A stretch of 64,000 nt of DNA. It comes from Vescimonas coprocola. GTDB lineage: Bacteria; Bacillota; Clostridia; Oscillospirales; Oscillospiraceae. Location of the stretch: contig NZ_AP023418.1 in the NCBI RefSeq assembly GCF_018408575.1, positions 2,446,415-2,510,414 of the forward strand, read 5' to 3'. Below the pieces are notes generated by a model, which was given only the letters and a program-made list of their open reading frames with translations, was not told the origin of the DNA and did no database searches. A program made the position numbers and the translations under genes. Of this stretch, positions 17,337 through 24,313 are shown piece after piece; positions within the stretch are counted from its first letter, which is position 1; each line of letters opens with the position of its first letter.

Positions 17337-18108
17337 ATGCTGTTTGATACCCATGCCCACTATGACGATGAGGCCTTTGACCCGGACCGGCGGGAGGTAC
17401 TGGCGGGACTGCCCCCAAAAGGGTGTCGGGCTGGTGGTAAACCCCGGCTGCACGCTGACCTCCTCGGAGAAGGCCGTCGCATTGGCAGCGGAGTTTCCCC
17501 ATGTATACGCCGCCGTGGGTCTGCACCCGGAGAACTGCCACGACTTTCAGCCAGAGCAGATAGAGCGTCTGCGGCAGCTGGCGCAGCGGGAGAAGGTGGT
17601 GGCCATCGGGGAGGTCGGACTGGACTACTACTGGGAGGAGAACCCGCCCCGTGCCTTGCAGCAGGAGGTGCTGCGGCGGCAGCTGGCGCTGGCGGAGGAG
17701 CTAAAGCTGCCGGTCATTTTCCACGACCGGGAGGCCCACGGCGACAGCCTTGCCATCGTCAGGGAGTTTCCGGCGGTGCGGGGGGTGTTCCACTGCTTTT
17801 CCGGCTCCGTGGAGATGGCGGAGGAGCTGCTGAAGCTGGGGTGGATGCTGTCCTTCAACGGGGCCATCACCTTCAAGAACGCCCGGAAGGCGCCGGAGGT
17901 CATCGCCGCCGTACCGCTGGAGCGGATGATGGTGGAGACCGACGCTCCCTATCTGACGCCGGTACCCTTCCGGGGAAAGCGCAACGACTCCGGGTATGTG
18001 CATCTGGTGGCGGAGAAGATCGCCCAGCTGAAGGGATTGCCGGCGGAACAGGTGGAGCGCCAGACGTGGGAGAACGGCGTCCGGTTCTTCGGTATCCCGC
18101 AGGAGTGA
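17337..18108 (+). pseudogene. tatD: TatD-family metal-dependent hydrolase with a one-base frameshift
   Basis: TatD-family nucleases (related to PHP/amidohydrolase TIM barrels) trim 3' DNA or RNA ends. MLFDTHAHYDDEAFDPDRRE begins at ATG 17337 (AAAGGAG upstream) and carries the HxH metal ligands. The frame is lost at 17412-17423, where CCCCCAAAAGGG has one C too many; the next frame then continues as PQKGVGLVVNPGCTL. Later motifs are intact: GEVGLDYYWE (metal Glu), IFHDRE, FHCFSG, VETDAPYLTP. Without that base a normal ~256-residue protein would result. It may be a sequencing slip in a homopolymer or a real inactivation. Confidence 0.85.
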
Positions 18109-18113
18109 AAACG

Positions 18114-18150
18114 AATCAGCCCGCACGGCTTCGCCGTGCGGGCTGATTTT
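18114..18150. terminator. Bidirectional terminator between tatD and the ABC operon
   Basis: AATCAGCCCGCACGGC (18114-18129) pairs with GCCGTGCGGGCTGATT (18133-18148) over a TTC loop. T-rich ends occur on both strands. It separates convergent transcripts. Confidence 0.85.
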
Positions 18151-18172
18151 GCGTCTTGTCCAGAGACGAGCC

Positions 18173-18991
18173 TTACTGGAGGTTCAGGCGCTTTTGCAGA
18201 TTGTACCACGTCAGCGTGTAGAACACGCCGCAGGCCACCAGCGTCTCGATGGAATCGATGACCAGGAACCGAGTGCCGTCCAGAAGGAGGTCGGCGCTGC
18301 CGCCGCTCTCGATGACGGTCTCGCCGATGGTCAGCTGATAGGAGAAGAAGGTCAACCCCGCCGCCTGCATGGCCAGCGAGAAGGCGATGAAAAACACCAC
18401 CGACAGCAGGATCTTGTGATTGGAGAAGCTGTGGCCCAGAGCGATGGCGGCATAGACCATGAGGAATCCGGAGAACACCGTCAGGATGGCCAGCACGGCG
18501 ATCCACAGGAGCAGCAGCGGACCGGGAACGCCGAAATGAAGGGACTCCGTGATGGAGGAGAGAAGTTCTCCCAGATCGCCCCAGAAGCCGGACCAGTCTG
18601 CAATGGGCAGCAGTACCAGCAGAATGGACAGCGTTACGGCCACGGCACTGGCGGCGGTGTAAATCAGGGCGGACAGCAGCTTGGCCCAGATGAGCTGGTG
18701 CCGGTTTACCGGCAGGGTGAACATCAGGTAGCCCTCGTCGGTCATGTAGTTCTTATAGAACCGATAGATCATCAGCAGCGCCGTGATGGCGCCGGTGGCC
18801 ACTACGAAGATCCAGAACGCCACATTCAGCAGCCCCATCAGGACGGAGGCGGCGCCGGTACGGTAAGGATGGTCTGCCGCCAGCTTGTAAAACAGGCTGC
18901 AGCAGCCGGCGGAGGCCAGCAGCAGGGCATAAACCGGCAGCAGGATGCGGCCGGAGGCCCGAAGCTCATATTTCAGCAATTTACTCAGCAT
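18173..18991 (-). CDS. ABC transporter permease (YtrC/D-like)
   Basis: A 272-residue integral membrane protein with about six hydrophobic segments (near residues 18-36, 50-75, 105-130, 155-180, 190-215, 240-258). Between them lies MTDEGYLMFTLPVNRHQLIWAKL, a sequence common in permeases paired with GntR/YtrA regulators. Its ATP-binding partner overlaps it by 11 bases. The substrate is unknown; such systems often respond to cell-envelope-active antibiotics. Last gene of the operon. Confidence 0.75.
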   Translation of the reverse strand: MLSKLLKYELRASGRILLPVYALLLASAGCCSLFYKLAADHPYRTGAASVLMGLLNVAFWIFVVATGAITALLMIYRFYKNYMTDEGYLMFTLPVNRHQLIWAKLLSALIYTAASAVAVTLSILLVLLPIADWSGFWGDLGELLSSITESLHFGVPGPLLLLWIAVLAILTVFSGFLMVYAAIALGHSFSNHKILLSVVFFIAFSLAMQAAGLTFFSYQLTIGETVIESGGSADLLLDGTRFLVIDSIETLVACGVFYTLTWYNLQKRLNLQ

Positions 18992-19682
18992 AACGGAACA
19001 CCTCCCGAAACAGATCGTCTACGCTGCAGCCACGCTCCTGCCGGATCTGGTCCACGGACTGGTGCAGCACCAGTTGACCCCGGCTGATGAACACCACGTC
19101 GTCCAGGATGCGCTCCACGTCGGCAATGAGGTGGGTGGAGATGAGCAGGGTGGAGTCCGGGTGGAAGTTGGTGAGAATGGTGTGGATGATGTAGTCTCTG
19201 GTGGCGGGATCCACGCCGCCGATGGGCTCGTCCAGCAGATACAGCCGTGTGCGGCGGCTCATGACTAGAATCAGCTGCACCTTTTCCCGTGTACCCTTGG
19301 ACATCTGCTTGATGCGCTGGGTGGGACTGATCTCCAGAGCCGTCAGCATATGCTCCGCCGCCTCCCGGTCGAAGTCCGGGTAGAAGTCACAGAAAAAGTC
19401 CAGCAGCTGCACCACCGTCATCCAGTCGGAGAGGTAGGTGCGCTCCGGCAGATAGGATACCAGCCTCCGGGTGTCCGGGCCGGGGGCCTTGCCGTCGATG
19501 AGCAGCTGCCCCGACGAGGGGGTCAGAAGCCCATTGGCGATCTTCAGCAGCGTGGTCTTACCGCTGCCGTTGGGGCCAAGCAGACCCACGATCCGCCCCG
19601 GCTCCAGCTGGAGGGACAGGTGGTCCAGACCCAGAGTCCGGTCGTAATATTTGGTCAGGTCCTTACATTCTAAAATAGCCAT
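18981..19682 (-). CDS. ABC transporter ATP-binding protein (YtrB-like)
   Basis: A 233-residue ATPase. Walker A is GPNGSGKTT (about residues 35-43), the signature loop is the variant MSKGTREKVQL, Walker B is LYLLDEPIGGVDP, and the switch His is in LLISTHL. The signature loop departs from LSGGQ in the way typical for this drug/bacitracin-related subfamily. It is co-transcribed with the permease downstream and the GntR regulator 3 bases upstream. Confidence 0.88.
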   Translation of the reverse strand: MAILECKDLTKYYDRTLGLDHLSLQLEPGRIVGLLGPNGSGKTTLLKIANGLLTPSSGQLLIDGKAPGPDTRRLVSYLPERTYLSDWMTVVQLLDFFCDFYPDFDREAAEHMLTALEISPTQRIKQMSKGTREKVQLILVMSRRTRLYLLDEPIGGVDPATRDYIIHTILTNFHPDSTLLISTHLIADVERILDDVVFISRGQLVLHQSVDQIRQERGCSVDDLFREVFRYAE

Positions 19683-19685
19683 CTC

Positions 19686-20051
19686 TTATGCTTCCTCCTT
19701 CCAAGACCGCACCAGCTGGGCGGCCTGCTCCCGGTCGTAGCCCATGCGCTCCATACGGCGCAGAAAGGCCCCGACCTGCTGGTGGGCCAGCTCCTGTTTG
19801 GCGCTGTCGACGACAGCGGCGTCCTCGGTAACAAAGCGCCCGGCAGTGCGCTGGGTGTAGACCAGCCCCGTGCGCTCCAGCTCCGCCAGCGCCCGCTGCA
19901 TGGTGTTGGGGTTGACCCCGGCCTCCGCCGCCATCTCCCGCACCGGCGGTAGCCGTCCGCCGCAGGGGAAGGTGCCGGACAGAATGGCCAGCGTCACCTG
20001 TTGGATCAGCTGGGTGTAAATGGGCTGGTCATTGCGGATATCCCATTCCAT
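19686..20051 (-). CDS. GntR-family regulator, YtrA type
   Basis: A 121-residue repressor. The N-terminal winged helix-turn-helix is visible: QPIYTQLIQQVTLAILSGTF, LPPVREMAAEAGVNPNTMQR, then LVYTQRTAGRFV. The short C-terminal helical tail is typical of the YtrA subfamily, which autoregulates ABC-transporter operons. ATG 20051 has AGGAGG six bases upstream. A palindrome lies over the operon promoter. Confidence 0.88.
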   Translation of the reverse strand: MEWDIRNDQPIYTQLIQQVTLAILSGTFPCGGRLPPVREMAAEAGVNPNTMQRALAELERTGLVYTQRTAGRFVTEDAAVVDSAKQELAHQQVGAFLRRMERMGYDREQAAQLVRSWKEEA

Positions 20052-20133
20052 AGGCGTCCTCCTTTGCCTGTGCTGCCGATGGATCGGAGCAGTCACATCT
20101 CGACGTTCTCGCTGCCCCACCTATCAGTTCGCT

Positions 20134-20174
20134 TGTACTACGACAATAGTACATTAAGACAAAGGAATTGTCAA
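20134..20174 (-). promoter_or_regulatory. Promoter and operator of the GntR-ABC operon
   Basis: On the minus strand TTGACA (20174-20169), a 17-base spacer and TACTAT (20151-20146). The perfect inverted repeat TGTACTA-N6-TAGTACA (20134-20153) covers the -10 box, a likely autoregulatory operator of the encoded GntR protein. Confidence 0.75.
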
Positions 20175-20204
20175 GGGGGAACATGAAAAATTCTGCGGAT
20201 GGAT

Positions 20205-20250
20205 CAAAAATCCCCCTTTCCCGGTGCTCTGTGCCGGGAAGGGGGATTTG
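20205..20250 (-). terminator. Terminator on the minus strand
   Basis: A long stem (AAATCCCCCTTCCCGG with CCGGGAAAGGGGGATTT on the minus strand) is followed by TTTTT. It lies between the tRNA-fragment boundary and the GntR operon and isolates that operon from upstream transcription. Confidence 0.7.
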
Positions 20251-20474
20251 TTGGTGGGATAGGGGGATCCGAAGGGAAGAGGCGCTCGTGAGGGCGGATC
20301 GCTCGTCCTGCGGCTGGTTTAACCGATAGTGTCCATTGCCGTCCACAAAAGAGATGATGTTCTTTTTTGATGGTCGTCATTCCTAACGGCAGAAATCGAA
20401 TATGCGGATAAAAAATGTCTGGAGGATGTAAAATTCCTCCGGACGTAAATAGCAGTAGGAATTATCTTTGATAA

Positions 20475-20526
20475 AAATGAAAAATCCGAACGCATTCCCG
20501 ATAGGGAAGAAGTTCGGATTTTTCAT
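20475..20526 (-). terminator. Probable original terminator of the tRNA operon
   Basis: GAAAAATCCGAAC and GTTCGGATTTTTC pair around a ~25-base loop that contains CCC/GGG pairs. It lies directly outside the displaced tRNA-Val 3' end, where the tRNA operon would have ended before the island inserted. Confidence 0.65.
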
Positions 20527-20529
20527 ATG

Positions 20530-20575
20530 TGGTGGAGACTGCTGGACTCGAACCAGTGACCTCCTGCGTGTGAAG
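20530..20575 (-). repeat. Displaced 3' end of tRNA-Val: left attachment site of the island
   Basis: Forty-six bases identical to 62,244-62,289, covering the anticodon stem 3' side, T arm, acceptor 3' strand and CCA of tRNA-Val(CAC). The match ends abruptly inside the anticodon loop. The same orientation as the intact tRNA and the 41,714-bp spacing mark it as the left end of a tRNA-integrated element. Confidence 0.88.
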
Positions 20576-20583
20576 ATACGATG

Positions 20584-20625
20584 AGCGCCGGAAAGCGTTG
20601 TGCCGCAACGCTTTCCGGCGCTTTT
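20584..20625. repeat. 17-bp-stem inverted repeat near the island end
   Basis: AGCGCCGGAAAGCGTTG (20584-20600) pairs with CAACGCTTTCCGGCGCT (20606-20622), followed by TTT on the plus strand. It may be a terminator or an arm structure of the attachment region; no plus-strand gene leads into it. Confidence 0.6.
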
Positions 20626-20688
20626 GCGTGCTTTCGGCTCGGTGGGCGATCCGCTGTGTCCGCCTAATACTCTCCAGTCGTTTCCGCG

Positions 20689-20754
20689 TTTGGGTCACGG
20701 TTTGGGTCAAGCCCCGCGACGGCGCAGAAATGACCACGCTGTAATTAAAGAATA
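20689..20754 (+). repeat. Scar of integrative-element ends
   Basis: 20689-20711 repeats a 23-base string also found at 62140-62162, after the truncated integrase. 20722-20754 repeats the end of the xis gene and its 3' flank at 49809-49840 (GCGCAGAAATGA, then GACCACGCTGTAA-TT-AAAGAATA); a third copy of the flank is at 44873-44895. These are remnants of related elements. Confidence 0.7.
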
Positions 20755-20758
20755 GGCG

Positions 20759-21823
20759 TCAGACCTTCGGGCGGTCATCGCAGGACAGCAGCTTTTGCTT
20801 TGCTTCGCGGAACCAGCGGTTTTCCGGCTCGATCTGCAGCACATACTGGATTCGTCCCAATAGCTGCTGCCGATAGCGCTCCGTATCGGGAAGGTCGTCT
20901 GTGAGAAGCGTTGCGTGGCCGCCCCGCAGGATGCTGTCCGCCAGACCAAAGCGCAGGGTGTAATAGACCTCCTGCCGAAGTGATCGCTTATAGCCGGCCG
21001 GCACGGATACCTTCTCATTGACGGTCAGACCGGTCACGCTCTGCCGTCCGGCGTTGGTGATAAAATGGGTCTTGGCCTCATTCAGGTCAAAGCCCATCTC
21101 CGCCAGCATATTTTTCGCCTTCGAATAGACGGCGAACAGCGGACGATCGGCGGAAAAGGTCAGGTCATCACAGTACCGCGTGTATACGATGCCGCGCCGC
21201 TGGCACCAGCGCGCCATGCTCGTATCAAAATTCCGCATGACCAGATTGGAAAGCGCGGGAGAGGTGGGCGCACCCTGCGGCAAGGCACCGTCTTTGCAGC
21301 AAAGAGAGGTCAGCAGAAAGCCCACCTGCCGGGAGAAGTACCGGGTGTGAAAGGCGGCGGAGTGGACCTGCTCAAAGCAAATGCTGCCGAAAAAGTCGGA
21401 GATATCCAGCTTCAGGAGATACCGCTTGCCCACATGGGGCGCAGCGTTGCCGCTGATAGCGCCGCCCTTCCGATAGGCGGTGGCCTGCGGTGCGACAGGC
21501 AGATAGGCGAGGAGCTCCCGGCAGATCTTCCGCTGCCAGCGACGCAGCGTGTCGTCCGGCACGGACAGTATGCGCACATCGCCGTTACGCTTGGGGATGG
21601 TGACGGGGTGATACGCTGCCGCCGTGTGCCGCACATAGTAAAGGAGCTTTTGCCTGCTGGTAGAGAGAAACGCCGCCAGCTGCCGGGCGTCGTACAGGAA
21701 CGGCAGCTGCGGGTGAAAGCAGTGAAAATCCAGCACCATATCCGCCGCAGCCTGTATGCCGAATTTGGTCACGAAGTCTGCGTCCGGCGCTTCAAATGTG
21801 ACCGTATCCTTCTCGATTTTCAT
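20759..21823 (-). CDS. Retron reverse transcriptase
   Basis: A 354-residue reverse transcriptase that should copy part of the adjacent msr-msd RNA into multicopy single-stranded DNA. Retron-specific motifs are present: NAAPH (the NAxxH motif, region X) near residue 127 and VTGLTVN (the VTG motif, region Y) near residue 264. RT motifs include LKLDISDFFGS, LPQGAPTSPALSNLVM and the catalytic TRYCDDLTFSA. There is no maturase or endonuclease domain. The start codon lies about 20 bases after the a2 repeat of the RNA. It is last in a minus-strand run of genes and ends five bases from the element scar. Confidence 0.93.
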   Translation of the reverse strand: MKIEKDTVTFEAPDADFVTKFGIQAAADMVLDFHCFHPQLPFLYDARQLAAFLSTSRQKLLYYVRHTAAAYHPVTIPKRNGDVRILSVPDDTLRRWQRKICRELLAYLPVAPQATAYRKGGAISGNAAPHVGKRYLLKLDISDFFGSICFEQVHSAAFHTRYFSRQVGFLLTSLCCKDGALPQGAPTSPALSNLVMRNFDTSMARWCQRRGIVYTRYCDDLTFSADRPLFAVYSKAKNMLAEMGFDLNEAKTHFITNAGRQSVTGLTVNEKVSVPAGYKRSLRQEVYYTLRFGLADSILRGGHATLLTDDLPDTERYRQQLLGRIQYVLQIEPENRWFREAKQKLLSCDDRPKV

Positions 21824-21843
21824 AGAGACCCCCCTAACATAAA

Positions 21844-22043
21844 ATCAGCCCCGTGCAGTAAAAAGTGACCTGATATAAGCGGAGTCGAATTTCTAATCAC
21901 GGCGTGATTCGCGATTCGATGGAGCGGTATCAGGCGGTCGCTTCGCTTGCGAAGCGTGCGTCCTCTTGGTAAACAGAGCGGCGACTCGCCACCCTCCTCA
22001 AAGTACGAAACTTTAAGCTGTACACTACTGCGCGGGGCTGATC
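21844..22043 (-). ncRNA. Retron msr-msd RNA
   Basis: Terminal inverted repeats frame the RNA on the minus strand: a1 (22042-22026, ATCAGCCCCGCGCAGTA) and a2 (21860-21844, TACTGCACGGGGCTGAT), complementary except for one mismatch. Inside are an AAAGT/ACTTT hairpin (22014-22000), a GGCGA/TCGCC hairpin (21990-21980), a CGCTTCGC/GCGAAGCG hairpin (21956-21939) and the long msd stem from 21934 to 21869 (CCTGATA...TATCAGG, then TCGAAT/ATTCGA and AATCAC/GTGATT). AGTAGTGTACAGC just after a1 would supply the branching G. This is the standard layout ahead of a retron RT. The exact cDNA ends are not readable. Confidence 0.85.
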
Positions 22044-22083
22044 TTCGGTTGTGCTTATATGGTAAAGCGCTTTGACGAGAAAG

Positions 22084-22553
22084 TCAAGCGGATGGCTGCG
22101 CCTCCTGCCCGTACCGGGTCAGTGCATCCATGATTTTGTGATACACCACCTGATTGGGGTAATAGCGGTAGTCGGCAAAGACGGAGGTGCCGGTGCCGTT
22201 GAAATACTCCAAAATCGCGGCGGCGCAGGCGGCGCTGCGGCTCTGCCCGTACTCGCACTGGCAGAGGATATCCAGCCCGTCCGACCTTGCCTGACAGATA
22301 AACGCCGCCAGTGCGTCCGCCTCCGGCATATAGGCGTCGTAGTCCAGCCCCACATCCGGCAGAGCTGTCAGATCCAGATCGTGAACGACCACGGTAAACA
22401 CCTGCGCCGCTTTGCCGGCGTAGTCCAGCGGGGCGTCGGGGCAGGCTTGCCGACGGAGGGTGGGTCGCAGAAAGAGATCACCGCCGTGCGGGAGAGCGTG
22501 TCGGTACGCAGCAGTTCCTCGGCGGCTTTGCGGGAACAGATGGTCACATTCAT
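22084..22553 (-). pseudogene. CX5R phosphatase-like protein, frameshifted
   Basis: About 155 codons, directly upstream of the retron RNA (41 bases). The N-terminal part begins MNVTICSRKAAEELL (ATG 22553, GGAGGT upstream). After FCDPPSVGKPAP the frame breaks at a CCCC run (22438-22441), and one extra C would restore DAPLDYAGKAAQVFTVVVHD. The second half holds CEYGQSRS, a Cys-x5-Arg loop as in tyrosine and dual-specificity phosphatases, followed by AACAAAILEYFNGTG. The fold assignment is tentative. Either a homopolymer sequencing error or a recent lesion explains the break. Confidence 0.55.
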
Positions 22554-22778
22554 AGATATACCTCCAGTTTTGTATAGTTCGCGGTACGCCCGCAGGGACA
22601 TACCGTTGCAGGGAGACTCCTCATCCTCCGTCTGCAGCTCGATGTCATACTCCCAGCCGCAATGCTCACAGATCCAGTACATATCCAGCGTGGGATAGCC
22701 GCAGACGGGGCAGGTGACGATGCGGAACATACCGGAGCGGTACTCCGGCGTGTTCTTCAAATCCTGTTCATTATGCAT
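22368..22778 (-). CDS. Zn-ribbon (CPCC-like) protein reading in frame into the phosphatase-like gene
   Basis: The first 75 residues form a cysteine-rich domain: CPVCGYPTLDMYWICEHCGWEYD supplies two CxxC knuckles, followed by EDEESPCNGMSLRAYRELYK, the pattern of CPCC-family small proteins. No stop separates it from the phosphatase-like segment, so the open frame continues through the internal ATG at 22553 up to the frameshift. It could be a natural fusion or two coupled products, since the internal ATG has its own GGAGGT site. The start overlaps the deiminase stop by 8 bases. Confidence 0.55.
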   Translation of the reverse strand: MHNEQDLKNTPEYRSGMFRIVTCPVCGYPTLDMYWICEHCGWEYDIELQTEDEESPCNGMSLRAYRELYKTGGISMNVTICSRKAAEELLRTDTLSRTAVISFCDPPSVGKPAPTPRWTTPAKRRRCLPWSFTIWI

Positions 22779-23574
22779 GAGGTCCCTCCCAACTGATGCA
22801 GTTCAGACAGCCGCCCTGTTGGGCGATCTCCCGGATGTTGACAGGCACGATCTCTTTGCTGAAAAGCTGCTGCGCAGAAGTTTCAGCCTCGGCATCCTGC
22901 TCAATGCCAAACACCGGCAGGGAAACCACCCGTTCCGTCTCCAAATAGTTCAGGTAGCAGCCGACGGCGCTGACCCCACCGGTCGGGACAAAGGGGAAGT
23001 CCACTGCGTCCAGGCCGCAGTCCTGCACCGCTCGCTTCACCTGCTGCTCAAAGCCGCAGGATGACAGCGGCCGATTGCACAGCACGGTGCGGTCGTCGAG
23101 AAATCGCGCCATGCCGTCGGCGTGGCCGGTCATGTCGCTTTTCAGAGAGGGAATGATCAAAACCTCCGTTTCCAGCAGCTCCGAAAGCTCATGCACCAGT
23201 GCGGCAGACGGATACTCCGGGTTTTCGGAAAAGACGCGGTCGCTGATCAGGACGTGCGCCCCGGACGGCGAGAACACCACGTTTCCGCCGTCGAGGTTGA
23301 TATTGCTGTATGTAACCGGCAGGCCAAGCTGCGGAGCAAGATCCTTACGAAAATCGGTCCTCAGAACAGGATCGTTTTTCAGATAGCACGGCTCATAACG
23401 GAAGGATACCAGCTTTCCGGAGCCTGTCCGCACCGGCATGAAGTCCCGCAGCCAAACATCCCGTGTGCCCTCCAGCAGCGCATAGGGGACATCGTGCGCC
23501 GCCAGCGTCGTGAACAGCGTCTCTGCGTCGGTTGGATAAAGCGTGGGGAGGAGTGCGGAGAAACAGAAAGCCAT
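22771..23574 (-). CDS. Agmatine deiminase / peptidylarginine deiminase-family protein
   Basis: A 267-residue enzyme of the guanidino-group-modifying (pentein) superfamily. Ligands of the PAD_porph type are visible: TRDVWLRDFMP (WxRD), NLDGGNVVFS, GHADGMARF (catalytic His and Asp) and the C-terminal GGCLNCISWE, where a nucleophilic Cys is expected. The protein is shorter than classical AguA (~370). The substrate may be agmatine, arginine or another guanidine, including protein-bound arginine. ATG 23574 lies one base after the stop of the upstream gene, with GGAG before it. Confidence 0.8.
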   Translation of the reverse strand: MAFCFSALLPTLYPTDAETLFTTLAAHDVPYALLEGTRDVWLRDFMPVRTGSGKLVSFRYEPCYLKNDPVLRTDFRKDLAPQLGLPVTYSNINLDGGNVVFSPSGAHVLISDRVFSENPEYPSAALVHELSELLETEVLIIPSLKSDMTGHADGMARFLDDRTVLCNRPLSSCGFEQQVKRAVQDCGLDAVDFPFVPTGGVSAVGCYLNYLETERVVSLPVFGIEQDAEAETSAQQLFSKEIVPVNIREIAQQGGCLNCISWEGPHA

Positions 23575-23575
23575 A

Positions 23576-24184
23576 TTACTCCAGTTTGAAAACCATATCA
23601 TATTGTTCTCTGCGAACTTCCTTTGAGACGCTCCTCAACGCATAGGGAGATGGGGAATAGAGCCGAATGACTTTATATGTTTTTTTGTCGATGACAACTG
23701 AAGCATGGGTTTTGCTTTTATCCCATCCCTCATGATACTGCTTGTCTGATGATTTGTTGACCCACTTCAGAATATTGGCACTCCTGTTTGTGTAAATCAA
23801 GGTGTCGATTTTCGGATATTTATGCAAGATGGTCTTTAAATCATCACGCTCTACTATGTCATGCAGTGACTTGTCATCTGCCTTTCCGTCTTTATGCACA
23901 CAGCTTACAACCATGTCCACCATACCCATATGAAGGTCGGCCAAAAGCCTTTTGCGCTCATTGATGGCTTCCTGTGTATTTGCATAAGTTAGTCTTTTCC
24001 CTGATGCGTCAGATACCAGCTCCCAAAAGTAATTATCTCTTGAACCGTAATAGAAATTAACATCATCGTCGTACAGCATTTCATCCGTGTTACAAAATCT
24101 GTAGGGAGGCATGGTTCCTATAATCAGTTTTGTGGCTCCCTCTGGGATTTCAGGTGCAAACGGATGAGTAGATTTTTTGTTCAT
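23576..24184 (-). CDS. Uracil-DNA-glycosylase-fold protein
   Basis: About 202 residues. KLIIGTMPPYRF, FYYGSRDNYFWELVSDASGK and MVDMVVSCVHKDG, followed by IDTLIYTNRSANILKW, resemble the MUG/UDG-like superfamily (glycosylases of the GSxP...GxxxNxFW type). Whether it excises uracil, other bases, or only binds DNA cannot be told. ATG 24184 has AAAGGG seven bases upstream. It is the first gene of a tight minus-strand run: this protein, deiminase, Zn-ribbon/phosphatase-like, retron RNA, RT. Confidence 0.6.
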   Translation of the reverse strand: MNKKSTHPFAPEIPEGATKLIIGTMPPYRFCNTDEMLYDDDVNFYYGSRDNYFWELVSDASGKRLTYANTQEAINERKRLLADLHMGMVDMVVSCVHKDGKADDKSLHDIVERDDLKTILHKYPKIDTLIYTNRSANILKWVNKSSDKQYHEGWDKSKTHASVVIDKKTYKVIRLYSPSPYALRSVSKEVRREQYDMVFKLE

Positions 24185-24261
24185 GCTAATACCCTTTCTC
24201 TCCATTGATGTTCTCTTGTCTTTAGGTTGATCATTCCGTCTTTTCCAAAGGTTTCTCACTC

Positions 24262-24290
24262 ATCATAACAGAGCGTGCCGAAAAACGCAA
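24262..24290 (-). promoter_or_regulatory. Promoter of the operon ending in the retron
   Basis: On the minus strand TTGCGT (24290-24285), a 17-base spacer and TATGAT (24267-24262), about 80 bases ahead of the first gene. Confidence 0.6.
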
Positions 24291-24313
24291 GTTCACCCGT
24301 TTTTGAAACTTTT

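Noticed and set aside
20759-21823. Group II intron or DGR reverse transcriptase
   Set aside because: No maturase/HNH domain, no intron boundary sequence and no template/variable repeat pair was seen; NAxxH, VTG and the a1/a2 repeats point to a retron.
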